The notes under the pieces were generated by a model. It worked only from the letters and a program-made list of their open reading frames with translations, was not told the origin of the DNA and searched no databases. Both the position numbers and the translations under genes were made by a program. 64,000 nucleotides of DNA. It comes from Kiloniellaceae bacterium (GTDB taxonomy: Bacteria; Pseudomonadota; Alphaproteobacteria; Kiloniellales; Kiloniellaceae). This document shows positions 1 to 8,729 of the stretch, in pieces. Positions within the stretch are counted from its first letter, which is position 1. Each line of letters starts with the position of its first letter. The DNA is taken from the NCBI GenBank assembly GCA_021776195.1, contig JAJFGK010000105.1, forward strand, positions 40,097 through 104,096, in the 5' to 3' direction.

Positions 1-903
1 AATGGCGAAGAGGACGCTGGGGCCATCAATCTGGTGGCGCAGGCTGGAGGTTCGCCGTTCAATGTCGCGGTCGGCATGGCTCGACTGGGCGGCGGGTCCG
101 CGTTGCTGACGGGGGTGTCCCAAGATCTGCTGGGCGTGCGTCTCCATCGCATTTTGGAGAATGAGGGCGTTGAAACCCGATATCTGGTCCGTTCGGGAAA
201 CAGGACGACGATCAGCCTCGTCGGCGTCGACGACATGGGACAGCCTGCCTATGTCTTTTACGGCCTCGGTTCGGCGGACTGCAGTGTGACGCCGAACGAC
301 CTGCCGGCGATTGGACCGGAAGTTACAGGCTTTCATTTCGGCTCCTATTCCCTGGTGGCGCGTCCGGTCGCCGACGCCTTTGCGACCCTGCTCCGTGCCG
401 TGGGAGATCGCTTCGTTTCCCTCGACCCGAACGTGCGCCCGACGGTCGAGCCCGACCTGGATGTTTGGCGCGAGCGGATCGATGAATATGTTCCCAGAGC
501 CGACCTCATCAAGATCAGCGCCGAAGACATGCGCATCCTCTATCCGAAGACTGCCGCGGAGACACTTGCGTCCGATTGGCTGACAAGGGGCGTGCAGCTG
601 GTCGTCGTTACCGACGGCGGCGAGAAGGTCTCGGCCTGGACACATCATGGATACGTTGTTCGCATCGCTCCGCCCGACACGAAGGTCGTCGATACCGTGG
701 GTGCCGGTGACAGTTTTCAGGCTGCATTGCTGGCGAAACTCACTCGAGGCAAGCAGGATGACGCCCGCGCCGCGGTCGCGGCCTTGGATGCCACCAGTCT
801 CGAAGAACTCGTGAACTTCGCGGTATCGGCCGCAAGATTGACCTGCAGTCGCCGCGGCGCCGACCTGCCGCACCTGGGCGAGCTCGCGGGCGAGGTCCTT
901 TAG
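1..903 (+). CDS. PfkB-family sugar kinase (fructokinase-like), 5' partial
   Basis: ATP-dependent carbohydrate kinase of the ribokinase/PfkB family. The reading frame is open from base 1 and the N-terminal motif AGGSPFNVAVGMARLG is preceded by in-frame coding sequence, so the true start lies upstream of the window and GTG 34 is only an internal codon. The C-terminal signature DTVGAGDSFQAALLAKL carries the anion hole and the catalytic Asp. A DPNVRP segment in the middle is typical of fructokinases. It ends at TAG 903, 65 bp before a second PfkB gene on the same strand, so the two probably share a sugar or nucleoside catabolic operon. The substrate cannot be read from the sequence; fructose, 2-keto-3-deoxygluconate and similar sugars are all possible. 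Confidence 0.85.
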   Translation, partial: NGEEDAGAINLVAQAGGSPFNVAVGMARLGGGSALLTGVSQDLLGVRLHRILENEGVETRYLVRSGNRTTISLVGVDDMGQPAYVFYGLGSADCSVTPNDLPAIGPEVTGFHFGSYSLVARPVADAFATLLRAVGDRFVSLDPNVRPTVEPDLDVWRERIDEYVPRADLIKISAEDMRILYPKTAAETLASDWLTRGVQLVVVTDGGEKVSAWTHHGYVVRIAPPDTKVVDTVGAGDSFQAALLAKLTRGKQDDARAAVAALDATSLEELVNFAVSAARLTCSRRGADLPHLGELAGEVL

Positions 904-968
904 TCCATGGAGACGCTCGGTCGGACGCGCGGACGCCGGGCCTGGGATGGCGCGGGGACCAGTTTCAA

Positions 969-2060
969 ATGAAAGCGATCACCATCGGGTCCGCGATGAC
1001 GGACATCATCGTATTGGTCGGCAATGACGATGTCGAACGCATGACCATGCACAACGCGACGTCGTCATTTCTATTGCTCGAACAGGGGCGCAAGATCGAG
1101 GCCTTGTCCATCACCAGTCATATCGGCGGCGGTGCGGTCAATGCGGCCGTCTCTCTGTCCAGGTTAGGGTGCGAAACGTCGACACTGATCAAGATTGGCT
1201 GCGACGCGAACGGAGAGCGGGTCCTCGAGAGACTGGCGAGCGAGGGCGTCCTTTCGGACTGCGTGGTTCAGACTTCGGAGCTGCCGACGGGCACAGCCGT
1301 CATGGTCTCCTCACACGACAAGAACGCGACGATTTTCACCCAGCGGGGCGCGAACACGCTTTTCAGGTCGAGCGATCTTGCGGCAAATATGTTCGACGGT
1401 CTCGGTCTCGTCTATGTCACCAATCTATCGGACCGCTCAGCCGAATGCTTTCCCGAGATCGTCGGGCGCGGACGCGCGGCGGGCGCATTTGTCGCTGCCA
1501 ACCCTGGTATCAGGCAGCTGAAATCCAAAACATCGCCGTTTCTCGATAGCCTTCAAAACGTCGACCTCCTCGCCATCAATCGCGAGGAGGCCGAGGCTCT
1601 CGTCCCTGTCATCGTTTCACGGTTCTCCGAAGGCGATGACGCGGTTCCTTCGGTCGGCGCCGATTTGCCAAGACTGCTGCGTTCCGGGCTAAAACACGGG
1701 GACTTTTCGATAGGCCTCCGGCACTTCATCAATTCTGTCCGAAAAATGGGTGTCGAGAAGGTGCTGATAACGGATGGCCTTCACGGTTCCTATCTCGCTA
1801 CTGCTCGTGGACTGCATCACTGCCCGACAAGGAATGTCGATGTCATGGGCACTGCCGGAGCCGGCGATAGCTTCAATTCGACCTTGAGCATGTTTCTCGC
1901 CTCCGGCCGGCCCGAAGACGAGGCACTCATGGCTGCGACATTGAATGCAGGATCGGTCGTCTCTCAAATTGATACACAATCCGGCCTACTCCGCTTTGCC
2001 GAGATGGAAAGGCTGCTCGCAAGCCTCGGCGACGAGATTTCGGTCGCCGTGATTGACTAG
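969..2060 (+). CDS. PfkB-family carbohydrate kinase
   Basis: Second ribokinase-family kinase, 363 residues, a little longer than the usual 300-330. The N-terminal segment has the GGGAVNAAVSLSRLG substrate-side motif and the C-terminal segment has GTAGAGDSFNSTL with the catalytic Asp. A stretch of roughly 40 residues before the C-terminal core (around DAVPSVGADLPRLLRSG) is longer than in minimal PfkB proteins. It lies 65 bp after the first kinase, same strand, and is convergent with the LysR gene at 2103. Base composition in 1-2060 is visibly less GC-rich than in most of the window. The substrate is not determined. Confidence 0.85.
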   Translation: MKAITIGSAMTDIIVLVGNDDVERMTMHNATSSFLLLEQGRKIEALSITSHIGGGAVNAAVSLSRLGCETSTLIKIGCDANGERVLERLASEGVLSDCVVQTSELPTGTAVMVSSHDKNATIFTQRGANTLFRSSDLAANMFDGLGLVYVTNLSDRSAECFPEIVGRGRAAGAFVAANPGIRQLKSKTSPFLDSLQNVDLLAINREEAEALVPVIVSRFSEGDDAVPSVGADLPRLLRSGLKHGDFSIGLRHFINSVRKMGVEKVLITDGLHGSYLATARGLHHCPTRNVDVMGTAGAGDSFNSTLSMFLASGRPEDEALMAATLNAGSVVSQIDTQSGLLRFAEMERLLASLGDEISVAVID

Positions 2061-2102
2061 ATTGGCAGCGACGTTGATGAAGCCGGCGCAGAGGCTGGCG
2101 CC

Positions 2103-2993
2103 TCAGCCATCCTGGCCAAAGTACACCACCAGATGGTCGATGAGGGCCCGGACCCGTGCGGTGAGATGTCGATTGGGGGGATAGAGGGCGTAGAGGCCGA
2201 ATCCCTCTGTCTGGTATTCCGCGAAGAGCTGCTCCAAGCGACCGTCGTCGAGCGCCTGCGCCACCACGTAGCGGGGACAACGGGCAACGCCGAGACCGCC
2301 GAGGGCCATGTTCGCGATCGCGGCCGGCGAGTTGGCATGAACGCGTCCGGCGACTTTGACGACGAAGTCGCGGGCGCCGGTGCGAAACTGCCAGGAGGTC
2401 GCATCGGTATGGTTCTCGTCGATCAGACAGTGGTGCGTGGCCAGGGCCTTGGGGTCGCCCGGTTTGCCATGGGCCGCGAGGTAGGCAGGCGCGGCACAAA
2501 CGATAAGCGGCATGTCCGCGAGCTTCCGGGCGATCAGCGTCGAGTCCCGCAGCCGGCCGACCCTGACGGCAAGGTCGAAGCCCTCCTCGACCAGGGCCAC
2601 CCGATGGTCGGTGAGTTTGAGATCGATCTCGACCTGAAGATGGGCCTGCAGGAAGGGAACCAGGGCTTGGGTCAGATTGATGCTGCCGAACCCGGTCGGC
2701 GCCGTGATCCGGATCGAGCCTGTGAGCGACGACTGCCGCTCCTGAACCAGGGCCTCCAACTCATCGATTTGCTCGACGATGGGCCGGCAGCGTTCGAGGT
2801 AGGCCGTGCCGACCTCGGTCAGGGCGACGCTCCGGGTGGTCCGGTTGAAGAACTGCGTGGAGAGCCGGTCCTCCAGCCGGGCGACATACTTGCTCACCAG
2901 TTTCGTCGACAGGCCAAGCCGCCGCGCCGCGCCGGTGAATGAACCCTCCTGCGCGACGGCCATGAAGGCCCGCATCGTTTCGATCTTGTCCAT
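2103..2993 (-). CDS. LysR-family transcriptional regulator
   Basis: 296 residues, normal LysR length. Residues 1-60 form the winged helix-turn-helix (MDKIETMRAFMAVAQEGSFT; LGLSTKLVSKYVARLEDRL) and the rest is a periplasmic-binding-protein-like effector domain. The style (NRTTRSVALTEVG, then an FDLAVRVG segment) is that of the CrgA/DsdC-like LTTR branch that often controls adjacent redox genes. It is transcribed divergently from the GST gene at 3164. The 170-bp gap between them has an AT-rich stretch with a TGTAC-N7-GTACA palindrome, so it probably regulates the GST/reductase operon and itself. The inducer is unknown. Confidence 0.92.
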   Translation of the reverse strand: MDKIETMRAFMAVAQEGSFTGAARRLGLSTKLVSKYVARLEDRLSTQFFNRTTRSVALTEVGTAYLERCRPIVEQIDELEALVQERQSSLTGSIRITAPTGFGSINLTQALVPFLQAHLQVEIDLKLTDHRVALVEEGFDLAVRVGRLRDSTLIARKLADMPLIVCAAPAYLAAHGKPGDPKALATHHCLIDENHTDATSWQFRTGARDFVVKVAGRVHANSPAAIANMALGGLGVARCPRYVVAQALDDGRLEQLFAEYQTEGFGLYALYPPNRHLTARVRALIDHLVVYFGQDG

Positions 2994-3027
2994 CCGGTCC
3001 GTCCCAAGCGGGATAGGGGCGTTCTAT

Positions 3028-3044
3028 TGTACCCATAATGTACA
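3028..3044. promoter_or_regulatory. Candidate operator palindrome between LysR and GST genes
   Basis: TGTAC-N7-GTACA perfect inverted repeat in the only AT-rich part of the divergent LysR/GST intergenic region. Position and symmetry fit a LysR-type binding site, but its T-N11-A spacing is not a textbook match. Binding is inference. Confidence 0.4.
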
Positions 3045-3163
3045 TAATAATTGAACGAAAAGCACCATTATCGTCGTTATTCGGCTGTGCCATATAGGAG
3101 CGACCAGGCGTCGGTGGGATCCGGCGCCCCCCAGACAAGACCCCGCTCAGAAAGGACAGCACC

Positions 3164-3784
3164 ATGTCGAACGCGATCCGCATTCACCGCCACCCGCTCT
3201 CCGGTCACGCGCACCGCATCGAACTCCTTGCCAAGCTTGCCGGCATCAATCACGAGCTCGTCGAGGTCGACCTTTTGGCGGGCGAGCATAAGAAGCCGCC
3301 CTTCCTGTCGCTCAACCCCGCCGGACAGGTCCCGGTGATCGAAGACGGGCAGACGGTGGTTTCCGATTCGAACGCGATCCTGGTCTACCTTGCCCGGAAG
3401 TATGCGCCGGATTGGCTGCCGGGCGATCCGGTGCTCGAGGCCGAGACGCAAAGGTTCCTCTCGCTGGCGGCCGGGCCGATCGCCTATGGCCCGGCCAGTG
3501 CGCGCCTCGTCACTGTCTTCGGTGCCCCCTTGGACGCGGAGCGGGCCAAGGCCATTGCCAAGTCCGCGTTCGACGGCCTGGAAGCCCATCTTGAAGGGCG
3601 CGATTGGCTGGTCGCCAACCGTCCGACCATCGCCGACGTGGCGATCTACAGCTACACCGCCCACGCCCCGGAAGGGAACGTCTCGCTCGAGGGCTACCCG
3701 AACATTCGCCGGCTGCTCGGCAAGATCGAGGCACTGCCCGGCTTCGTTGCCATGCAGAGCACCAAAGTGGGGCTGGCAGCCTGA
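3164..3784 (+). CDS. Glutathione S-transferase family protein
   Basis: 206 residues, the normal size of a soluble GST. The N-terminal thioredoxin-fold half contains NPAGQVPVIEDG with the cis-Pro, followed by SDSNAILVYLARKY that binds the glutathione gamma-glutamyl group. The C-terminal half is all-helical with the N-capping region TIADVAIYSY. The ATG has an AAGGA ribosome site 7 bases upstream. It is the first gene of a same-strand run (GST, PNPOx-FNR fusion, FAD disulfide reductase, SDR) divergent from a LysR gene, which suggests a detoxification or oxidative-stress role. The electrophile handled is not known. Confidence 0.9.
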   Translation: MSNAIRIHRHPLSGHAHRIELLAKLAGINHELVEVDLLAGEHKKPPFLSLNPAGQVPVIEDGQTVVSDSNAILVYLARKYAPDWLPGDPVLEAETQRFLSLAAGPIAYGPASARLVTVFGAPLDAERAKAIAKSAFDGLEAHLEGRDWLVANRPTIADVAIYSYTAHAPEGNVSLEGYPNIRRLLGKIEALPGFVAMQSTKVGLAA

Positions 3785-3867
3785 CGCGGTGAAGCGCCTG
3801 GACAAGATGTCCGGACGCCTTTTGGTGCCGACCCATGCGCCGGCAAACAGCTCCGATGGAGGTCAAG

Positions 3868-5553
3868 ATGTCGACGAACCAGGAAAGCGACCGCGAAGCA
3901 TCGCCCTTTCATCGAGGCGAACAGCTCGTGCAGGGCCGGCTTGGCGCGCGCGATATCGAATTTTGGGCGCGGAAGGTGGTCAGAGACCACCTTCCGGACC
4001 AACACCGGGACTTTCACACGTCGCTCCCCTTCTTGGTGGTTGCCGCGCGCGACGGGCAAGGGCGGCCCTGGGTCACCCTGCTGGAGGGGCCGGAGGGTTT
4101 TGTCCGCGCGCCGGACAGCAAGACCCTCGCCATCGAGGCGCTGCCGGCGCGTGGCGACGCCCTGGGCGATTCAGTCCGGCCCAATAGCGATATCGGCATT
4201 CTGGGCATCGAGCTGGCCACCCGGCGCCGCAACCGGGTCAATGGGCGCGCCTTGGAAACCGATTCGACCGGCTTCACCTTCCAGGTCGACCAGGCCTTCG
4301 GCAACTGCCCGCAATACATCCGCGAGCGCGAATGGCACCGCGTCGACGACGAAATCCGCGGACAGGCGAAGAGAGGCCATCGACTGACCGCCGCGCAGCG
4401 TGCGTGGATCGCCGCGGCGGATACATTTTTCATTGCCAGCGGCTACCGCGGCGAAGGCGCGAGTCCGACCTTCGGCATGGACGCCTCCCACCGAGGGGGC
4501 GACCGCGGCTTCGTTCAGGTTGTCAGCGAGACCAAGCTGAGGTTCCCGGACTATGCCGGCAACAATCACTACAACACGATCGGCAACCTGGTTCTCGATC
4601 CGAGGGCGGGATACCTTTTTGTCGATTTCGAAAGCGGAAGCCTGCTTCAACTCACCGGAAGGGCCGCCATCGAGTGGGACCCCGATGACCTGGCGCTCTT
4701 TCCCGGGGCCCGGCGTCTGGTGGTTCTGGAGATCGACGAGATCGTGGAGAACCGTTCCGCGGTCGGCCTCCGCTGGGCGGCCGAGGCCGACACGGTGCGC
4801 TCTTTGAGACTGATCGACAAGGTTGCCGAAAGCGATGACGTGACGTCCTTCATCTTCGAGGCCCGCGATGGCGGTCCCTTGGCGAACTTCGAGCCGGGCC
4901 AGCATCTTCCGATCGAACTCGACATTGCCGGTGTCGCCGGTCCGGTACGGCGAACCTACTCGCTCTCCAATGCGCCTGGCTCCAACGCGTTGGGCCCCGA
5001 TGCAACGGGCCAGGATCGCTATCGAATCTCGGTGAAACGCGAGCCTCGAGGGCTTGCCTCCCGGTTTCTCCACGATCGGCTCGAAGTGGGCGCGATTATC
5101 GACAGCCGAAAGCCGGCCGGCAACTTCATGATGACCTGCAACAAATGCCCCCTGGTCCTGGTCAGCGCCGGAGTCGGCGTCACGCCCATGGTGAGCATCC
5201 TGGGGTCCGTCGCCAACGAGGCTGGCAACCGGCCGGTCTGGTTCGTGCAGGGCGCCAGAAATCGCCGCCATCATCCGCTGGCCCGTGACGTGCGCGACCT
5301 GGCCGCAAGGCGGTCGAACATCGTCGCTCATATAGTCTATAGCCAGCCTGAACCGGACGACCGGAAAGGCGCCGATTATGATTCGCTGGGACGGATTGAC
5401 GGGGCGCTCCTGCGGCGACTTGTCGACCGCCCCGATGCCCACTATTTCCTCTGCGGGCCCAGCCGCTTCATGGCCGATGTTCAGGCCGCTATTGAAAGTC
5501 AGAAGATTCCCCTAAACCAGATCCACACGGAAACCTTCGGCCCGGTAGGGTGA
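3868..5553 (+). CDS. PNPOx-like split-barrel / FAD-NAD(P) oxidoreductase fusion
   Basis: About 561 residues from ATG 3868. I chose this over ATG 3835 because GGAGGT lies just before it. The N-terminal ~290 residues are a pyridoxamine-phosphate-oxidase-like flavin split barrel (HTSLPFLVVAARDGQGRPWV; GNNHYNTIGNLVLDPRAGYL). The C-terminal ~260 residues are a ferredoxin-NADP reductase module with the FAD motif RRTYSLSNAP and the NAD(P) motif GVGVTPMVSIL. Many relatives continue into a plant-type 2Fe-2S domain; here the protein stops at TETFGPVG, so that electron-exit domain is absent. It sits in the GST/reductase operon and probably passes electrons from NAD(P)H to a flavin substrate. The acceptor is unknown. 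Confidence 0.85.
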   Translation: MSTNQESDREASPFHRGEQLVQGRLGARDIEFWARKVVRDHLPDQHRDFHTSLPFLVVAARDGQGRPWVTLLEGPEGFVRAPDSKTLAIEALPARGDALGDSVRPNSDIGILGIELATRRRNRVNGRALETDSTGFTFQVDQAFGNCPQYIREREWHRVDDEIRGQAKRGHRLTAAQRAWIAAADTFFIASGYRGEGASPTFGMDASHRGGDRGFVQVVSETKLRFPDYAGNNHYNTIGNLVLDPRAGYLFVDFESGSLLQLTGRAAIEWDPDDLALFPGARRLVVLEIDEIVENRSAVGLRWAAEADTVRSLRLIDKVAESDDVTSFIFEARDGGPLANFEPGQHLPIELDIAGVAGPVRRTYSLSNAPGSNALGPDATGQDRYRISVKREPRGLASRFLHDRLEVGAIIDSRKPAGNFMMTCNKCPLVLVSAGVGVTPMVSILGSVANEAGNRPVWFVQGARNRRHHPLARDVRDLAARRSNIVAHIVYSQPEPDDRKGADYDSLGRIDGALLRRLVDRPDAHYFLCGPSRFMADVQAAIESQKIPLNQIHTETFGPVG

Positions 5554-5586
5554 AGGCCCGAAACGAACAGACAAGGAGTGACGACA

Positions 5587-6933
5587 ATGCGCGATTCTTA
5601 TGACGTGGTGATCGTCGGCGGCGGCAATGCCGGGTTCGGCGTGTCCGCTGTTGCCCACGAGGCGGGAAAATCGATCGCCTTCATCGAATCGCGGGACTTC
5701 GGCGGGACCTGTCCCAATCGTGGCTGTACGCCGAAGAAGGTCCTGGTCGCCGCCGCCCATGCCCTGCACGAGATCGAGCTGGCCCCGGTCCACGGCATCG
5801 AGGTCGGTCCGGTCAAGCTCGATTGGGCCAAGCTGATCGAGCGGGAAAAACAGATGATCGGCTTTATCCCGGACGCCATGCTGGGCGTGGCCGAGAAACG
5901 CGGCGATGTCTTTCGCGGTCACGCGAAGTTCGTCGGACCGAACAGCGTCGAGGTCGATGGCAAGGTGGTTCGTGGCGACAATATCGTCATCGCCACGGGC
6001 TCGACACCGAGACCGCTACCGATTCCCGGCGCGGAACATATGATCATCTCGGACGATGTCCTCTCGGACCCCACCTTGCCCAAGGAGGTCGTGTTCATCG
6101 GCGGTGGCGTGATCGCCATGGAATTCAGCCACGTCTATGCGCGCGCCGGTGTGCAGGTGACCATTTTGGAGGCGCTGCCTCAACTGCTGCCGCGCATGGA
6201 CGCCGATGCGGTTGCCGTCATCCAGGCCGAAACGGAGCGCCTCGGCGTAACCGTGAAGACCGGCGTGCGAGTCAAGCAGATCACCAAATCGAATGGACGA
6301 CTGGGCGTCCTTTACGATCATGAGGACAGTGAACAGACCGTCGAGGCGGACCGGGTCGTCAACGGGGCGGGCCGTATCGCGAATATCGAGACTTTGGATC
6401 TGGAGGCGGGGGGGATCGAACACGACGGGCTGCGCATTCTCATCGACGACTACCTGCGCTCGACGTCCAATCCTTCGGTGTGGGTGGCCGGCGACGCCCT
6501 GGTGCAGTCGGCGCAGCTGTCGCCCGTGGCCACCTATGAAGGTCGGATCGTCGGCCAGAATATCGTCAAAGGCGCCACGGAAAAGCCCGACTACAGCGTC
6601 ATACCGAGCGCCGTCTACACGGTGCCGGCCTTGAGCACCCTGGGTTTGAGCGAAAAGGAGGCCCGCGAGAAGGGCATCGACCTGGCCGTGACGACAGCGG
6701 ACATGTCCGGCTGGTTCTCGACCAAGACCTACGCCGAGACGGTGGCCTGGTCCAAGGTGCTGGTGGACAAGCAAAGCGATCAGGTTGTCGGCGCCCACAT
6801 CGTCGGACATCAGGGCGAAGATCTGATCCACCTTTTCGCGCTGGCCATGCGTCACGGCATCACGGCGAGCGATCTCAAGAACTCGTTCTATGCCTTCCCG
6901 ACCTTTTCGGCCGACATGAAGAGCCTGCTCTAG
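5587..6933 (+). CDS. FAD-dependent pyridine nucleotide-disulfide oxidoreductase
   Basis: Flavoprotein of the glutathione reductase/mercuric reductase superfamily, 448 residues from ATG 5587. GTG 5578 overlaps the AAGGAG ribosome site and is rejected as the start. It has the FAD-binding GGGNAG motif, the redox pair in GGTCPNRGCTPKKVL (Cys42, Cys47), the NAD(P) motif GGGVIAMEFS and the second FAD motif VAGDAL. The usual C-terminal HPT...E catalytic dyad is not visible: the end reads AFPTFSADMKSLL, without the His and Glu, so it may not be a classical dimeric glutathione reductase. It follows the PNPOx-FNR gene by about 33 bp and probably belongs to the same redox operon. Confidence 0.88.
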   Translation: MRDSYDVVIVGGGNAGFGVSAVAHEAGKSIAFIESRDFGGTCPNRGCTPKKVLVAAAHALHEIELAPVHGIEVGPVKLDWAKLIEREKQMIGFIPDAMLGVAEKRGDVFRGHAKFVGPNSVEVDGKVVRGDNIVIATGSTPRPLPIPGAEHMIISDDVLSDPTLPKEVVFIGGGVIAMEFSHVYARAGVQVTILEALPQLLPRMDADAVAVIQAETERLGVTVKTGVRVKQITKSNGRLGVLYDHEDSEQTVEADRVVNGAGRIANIETLDLEAGGIEHDGLRILIDDYLRSTSNPSVWVAGDALVQSAQLSPVATYEGRIVGQNIVKGATEKPDYSVIPSAVYTVPALSTLGLSEKEAREKGIDLAVTTADMSGWFSTKTYAETVAWSKVLVDKQSDQVVGAHIVGHQGEDLIHLFALAMRHGITASDLKNSFYAFPTFSADMKSLL

Positions 6934-6965
6934 CCCTCCGGGCTGAAGGCGAAGGGAGCAACGAC

Positions 6966-7670
6966 ATGACGAGCAAGGTTTGTCTCATCACCGGCGTAGG
7001 CGACGGCACCGGTGCGTCGCTCGCCCGGCGCTTTGCCCGGGACGGCTACCGAGTCGCCCTCCTGGCGAGAAACCGCGAGCGACTGTCCGAGCTGCAGCGG
7101 GAACTGCCCGGCGCCAGGGCCTTCGCCTTCGACCTGGAAGACCTCGACTGTCTGGTCGCGGTTTGCCGCCGGGTGAAGGACGAGATGGGTTTGCCGGAAG
7201 TCGTCGTGCACAACGCGGTACGCGCGACCTTCCGGGGGTTTCTCGAGGCGGAGCCGGAGGAACTCGAACGGAACTTTCGCGTCAACACCACCAGCCTGCT
7301 CCACCTGGCCCGGGAGTTCGCGCCGGCCATGGCGGACCGCGGGTCCGGCACCATCGTGGTCACGGGCAACACGGCGGCTCTGCGGGGCGTGCCCAGTTAT
7401 GCGCTCTTTGCTCCCACGAAGGCGGCCCAGCGCATCCTCGCCCAATCGCTGGCGCGGGAGTTGGGACCCAAGGGCATCCATGTGGCTTACGTGGTCATCG
7501 ACGCGGCCATCGACACGCCCTGGACGCGCGTTCCCTTCAATCCCGATAAGCCTGAGGATTTCTTCAGCAAGCCCGACGCGATCGCGGACGAGGTCTATCA
7601 CGTCGCGCACCAGAATCGCTCGACCTGGTCGTTCGACGTCGAGCTTCGGCCCTTCGGGGAGCGTTGGTGA
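6966..7670 (+). CDS. Atypical short-chain dehydrogenase (SDR_c10-like) without catalytic Tyr
   Basis: 234 residues with a Rossmann fold. The glycine motif TGVGDGTG is an imperfect match to TGxxxGxG. The active-site segment reads SYALFAPTKAAQR, so the position four before Lys152 is Phe148 rather than Tyr, and the usual catalytic Ser strand reads VVTGNTAAL without a serine. This combination is known from the SDR_c10 subgroup, whose chemistry is poorly defined. The ATG has GGGAG 8 bases upstream and lies 32 bp after the disulfide reductase, so it is the last gene of the redox operon. It may be a non-canonical reductase or a binding protein. The MITE-like element follows 43 bp downstream. Confidence 0.85.
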   Translation: MTSKVCLITGVGDGTGASLARRFARDGYRVALLARNRERLSELQRELPGARAFAFDLEDLDCLVAVCRRVKDEMGLPEVVVHNAVRATFRGFLEAEPEELERNFRVNTTSLLHLAREFAPAMADRGSGTIVVTGNTAALRGVPSYALFAPTKAAQRILAQSLARELGPKGIHVAYVVIDAAIDTPWTRVPFNPDKPEDFFSKPDAIADEVYHVAHQNRSTWSFDVELRPFGERW

Positions 7671-7713
7671 AGGAGCGCCGGGACGGCCGCGGGCCGTTAG
7701 GCGGTTGCTTGGC

Positions 7714-7992
7714 CTAGAGCACTTCTTTGTTACACGGAACCATTTGATGGGTCATAGGCGATCATTCGGGAAGGCGCGCTGTGCGGCGCGATGCTAAAGC
7801 ATCGGGCAAGCAGCGGAACGCACCCCCATTGGGAGAGGGGGTTCGCCTATGGCCCACCGAAGGCCGGGTTCTTTTGTCTTCTGGCCGCGTTCCGCTTCTC
7901 GACCGATACGCGTATCGCTCTTCGAAGCGCGCCTTGCCAGAAGACAAAATAATCCCGGTCAAATACTTCCGTGTAACAAAGAAGTGCTCTAG
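7714..7992. mobile_element. 279-bp MITE-like palindromic element at a CTAG target
   Basis: Perfect 25-bp terminal inverted repeats (7714-7738 and 7968-7992, beginning CTAGAGCACTTC) extend into imperfect arms of about 107 bp (7714-7821 and 7887-7992). Inside is a second perfect 14-bp inverted repeat (7872-7885 / 7936-7949) and a perfect 14-bp palindrome (7904-7917). There is no transposase. If the element proper is 7717-7989 it is flanked by TA on both sides within CTAG, the target and duplication expected of IS630/Tc1-mariner family elements. I infer a non-autonomous derivative of such an IS. It lies in the gap between convergent genes and its right end forms the stop codon of the DUF882 gene. 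Confidence 0.8.
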
Positions 7993-8570
7993 CTGCCCCA
8001 TTGACGCACGCGGCCGGTGTCGATGTGGATGAAGCCGGAGCCGGAATAAAGGCCGACGCCGCCGGCGCGCAGCGCCAGGGCCTCCTTGTGCAGGCGGCCC
8101 AGCGGGCAGCCCGGCAGGCTGATGTCGATCGCCATGCCGCGCATATGCAGGCTGCGCTTGGCGACGCCGTTGCTCTTGGACGCGAGCTTGGCGTTGGTCT
8201 TTGGCGAGCGATAGGCCGAGATCACGTGGAAGGGCGCCTCGCTGCCGATCCGCCCGCGCAGCGCCGACAGGAAGTCGAGCAGGCCGCGGTCCATCTCGTA
8301 GACCTCGTCGGTGCGCCAGTCGCGCAGGATCTCGTTGATCTTGCCGAAGGCCTCGGGCACCAGGCGGCCGTTCTTCAGGTAAGTCGCCTGCAGCTCCTCG
8401 CCGGTGTGCAAGGAGTGGAAGGCCAGTTCACGGGTCGCGGCCGGTGCCGTGCTGGCCCGGGCCGTTCCGCCGGCGGTCCCGACCAGGGTCGCCGAGGCTG
8501 CGGTCAATCCGACGAGAAAGCTCCGCCGCGTCCAGTGACTGGACGATAGAGTGTGCTGAACCCTGCGCAT
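7989..8570 (-). CDS. DUF882 / YcbK-like M15 peptidase-fold protein, Tat-exported
   Basis: About 193 residues from ATG 8570 (GAAAGG five bases upstream); an ATG at 8630 would add 20 arginine-rich residues and is less likely. The N-terminus has a twin-arginine signal (WTRRSFLVGLTAAS) followed by a hydrophobic stretch and ARAS cleavage region. The mature part has the M15/DUF882 zinc-peptidase motifs SAYRSPKTNAKL, SLHMRGMAIDI and FIHIDTG, so it is probably a folded periplasmic murein-related protein. It is followed by an L,D-transpeptidase gene upstream on the same strand, a common pairing. Its TAG stop lies in the CTAG of the MITE boundary; the pre-insertion site would also have supplied TAG. 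Confidence 0.9.
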   Translation of the reverse strand: MRRVQHTLSSSHWTRRSFLVGLTAASATLVGTAGGTARASTAPAATRELAFHSLHTGEELQATYLKNGRLVPEAFGKINEILRDWRTDEVYEMDRGLLDFLSALRGRIGSEAPFHVISAYRSPKTNAKLASKSNGVAKRSLHMRGMAIDISLPGCPLGRLHKEALALRAGGVGLYSGSGFIHIDTGRVRQWGS

Positions 8571-8729
8571 GTCAGCCTTTCCGTTCCGGTGTGCTTGGCC
8601 TCGGCGTCGTTCAAACCGCGCCGATTTCATGATCCCACGGATTTAGGAAAGGCTTGGTTAACCCGCGAATCGCCGGAATGGAAGCATTTTCGTACCTGGG
8701 GGCCGCGGAGCGCCCGCGCGTGGACCGGC

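Noticed and set aside
7781..8032. Short ORF across the MITE-like element
   Set aside because: Created by the palindromic arms; no homology-like features and no ribosome site.
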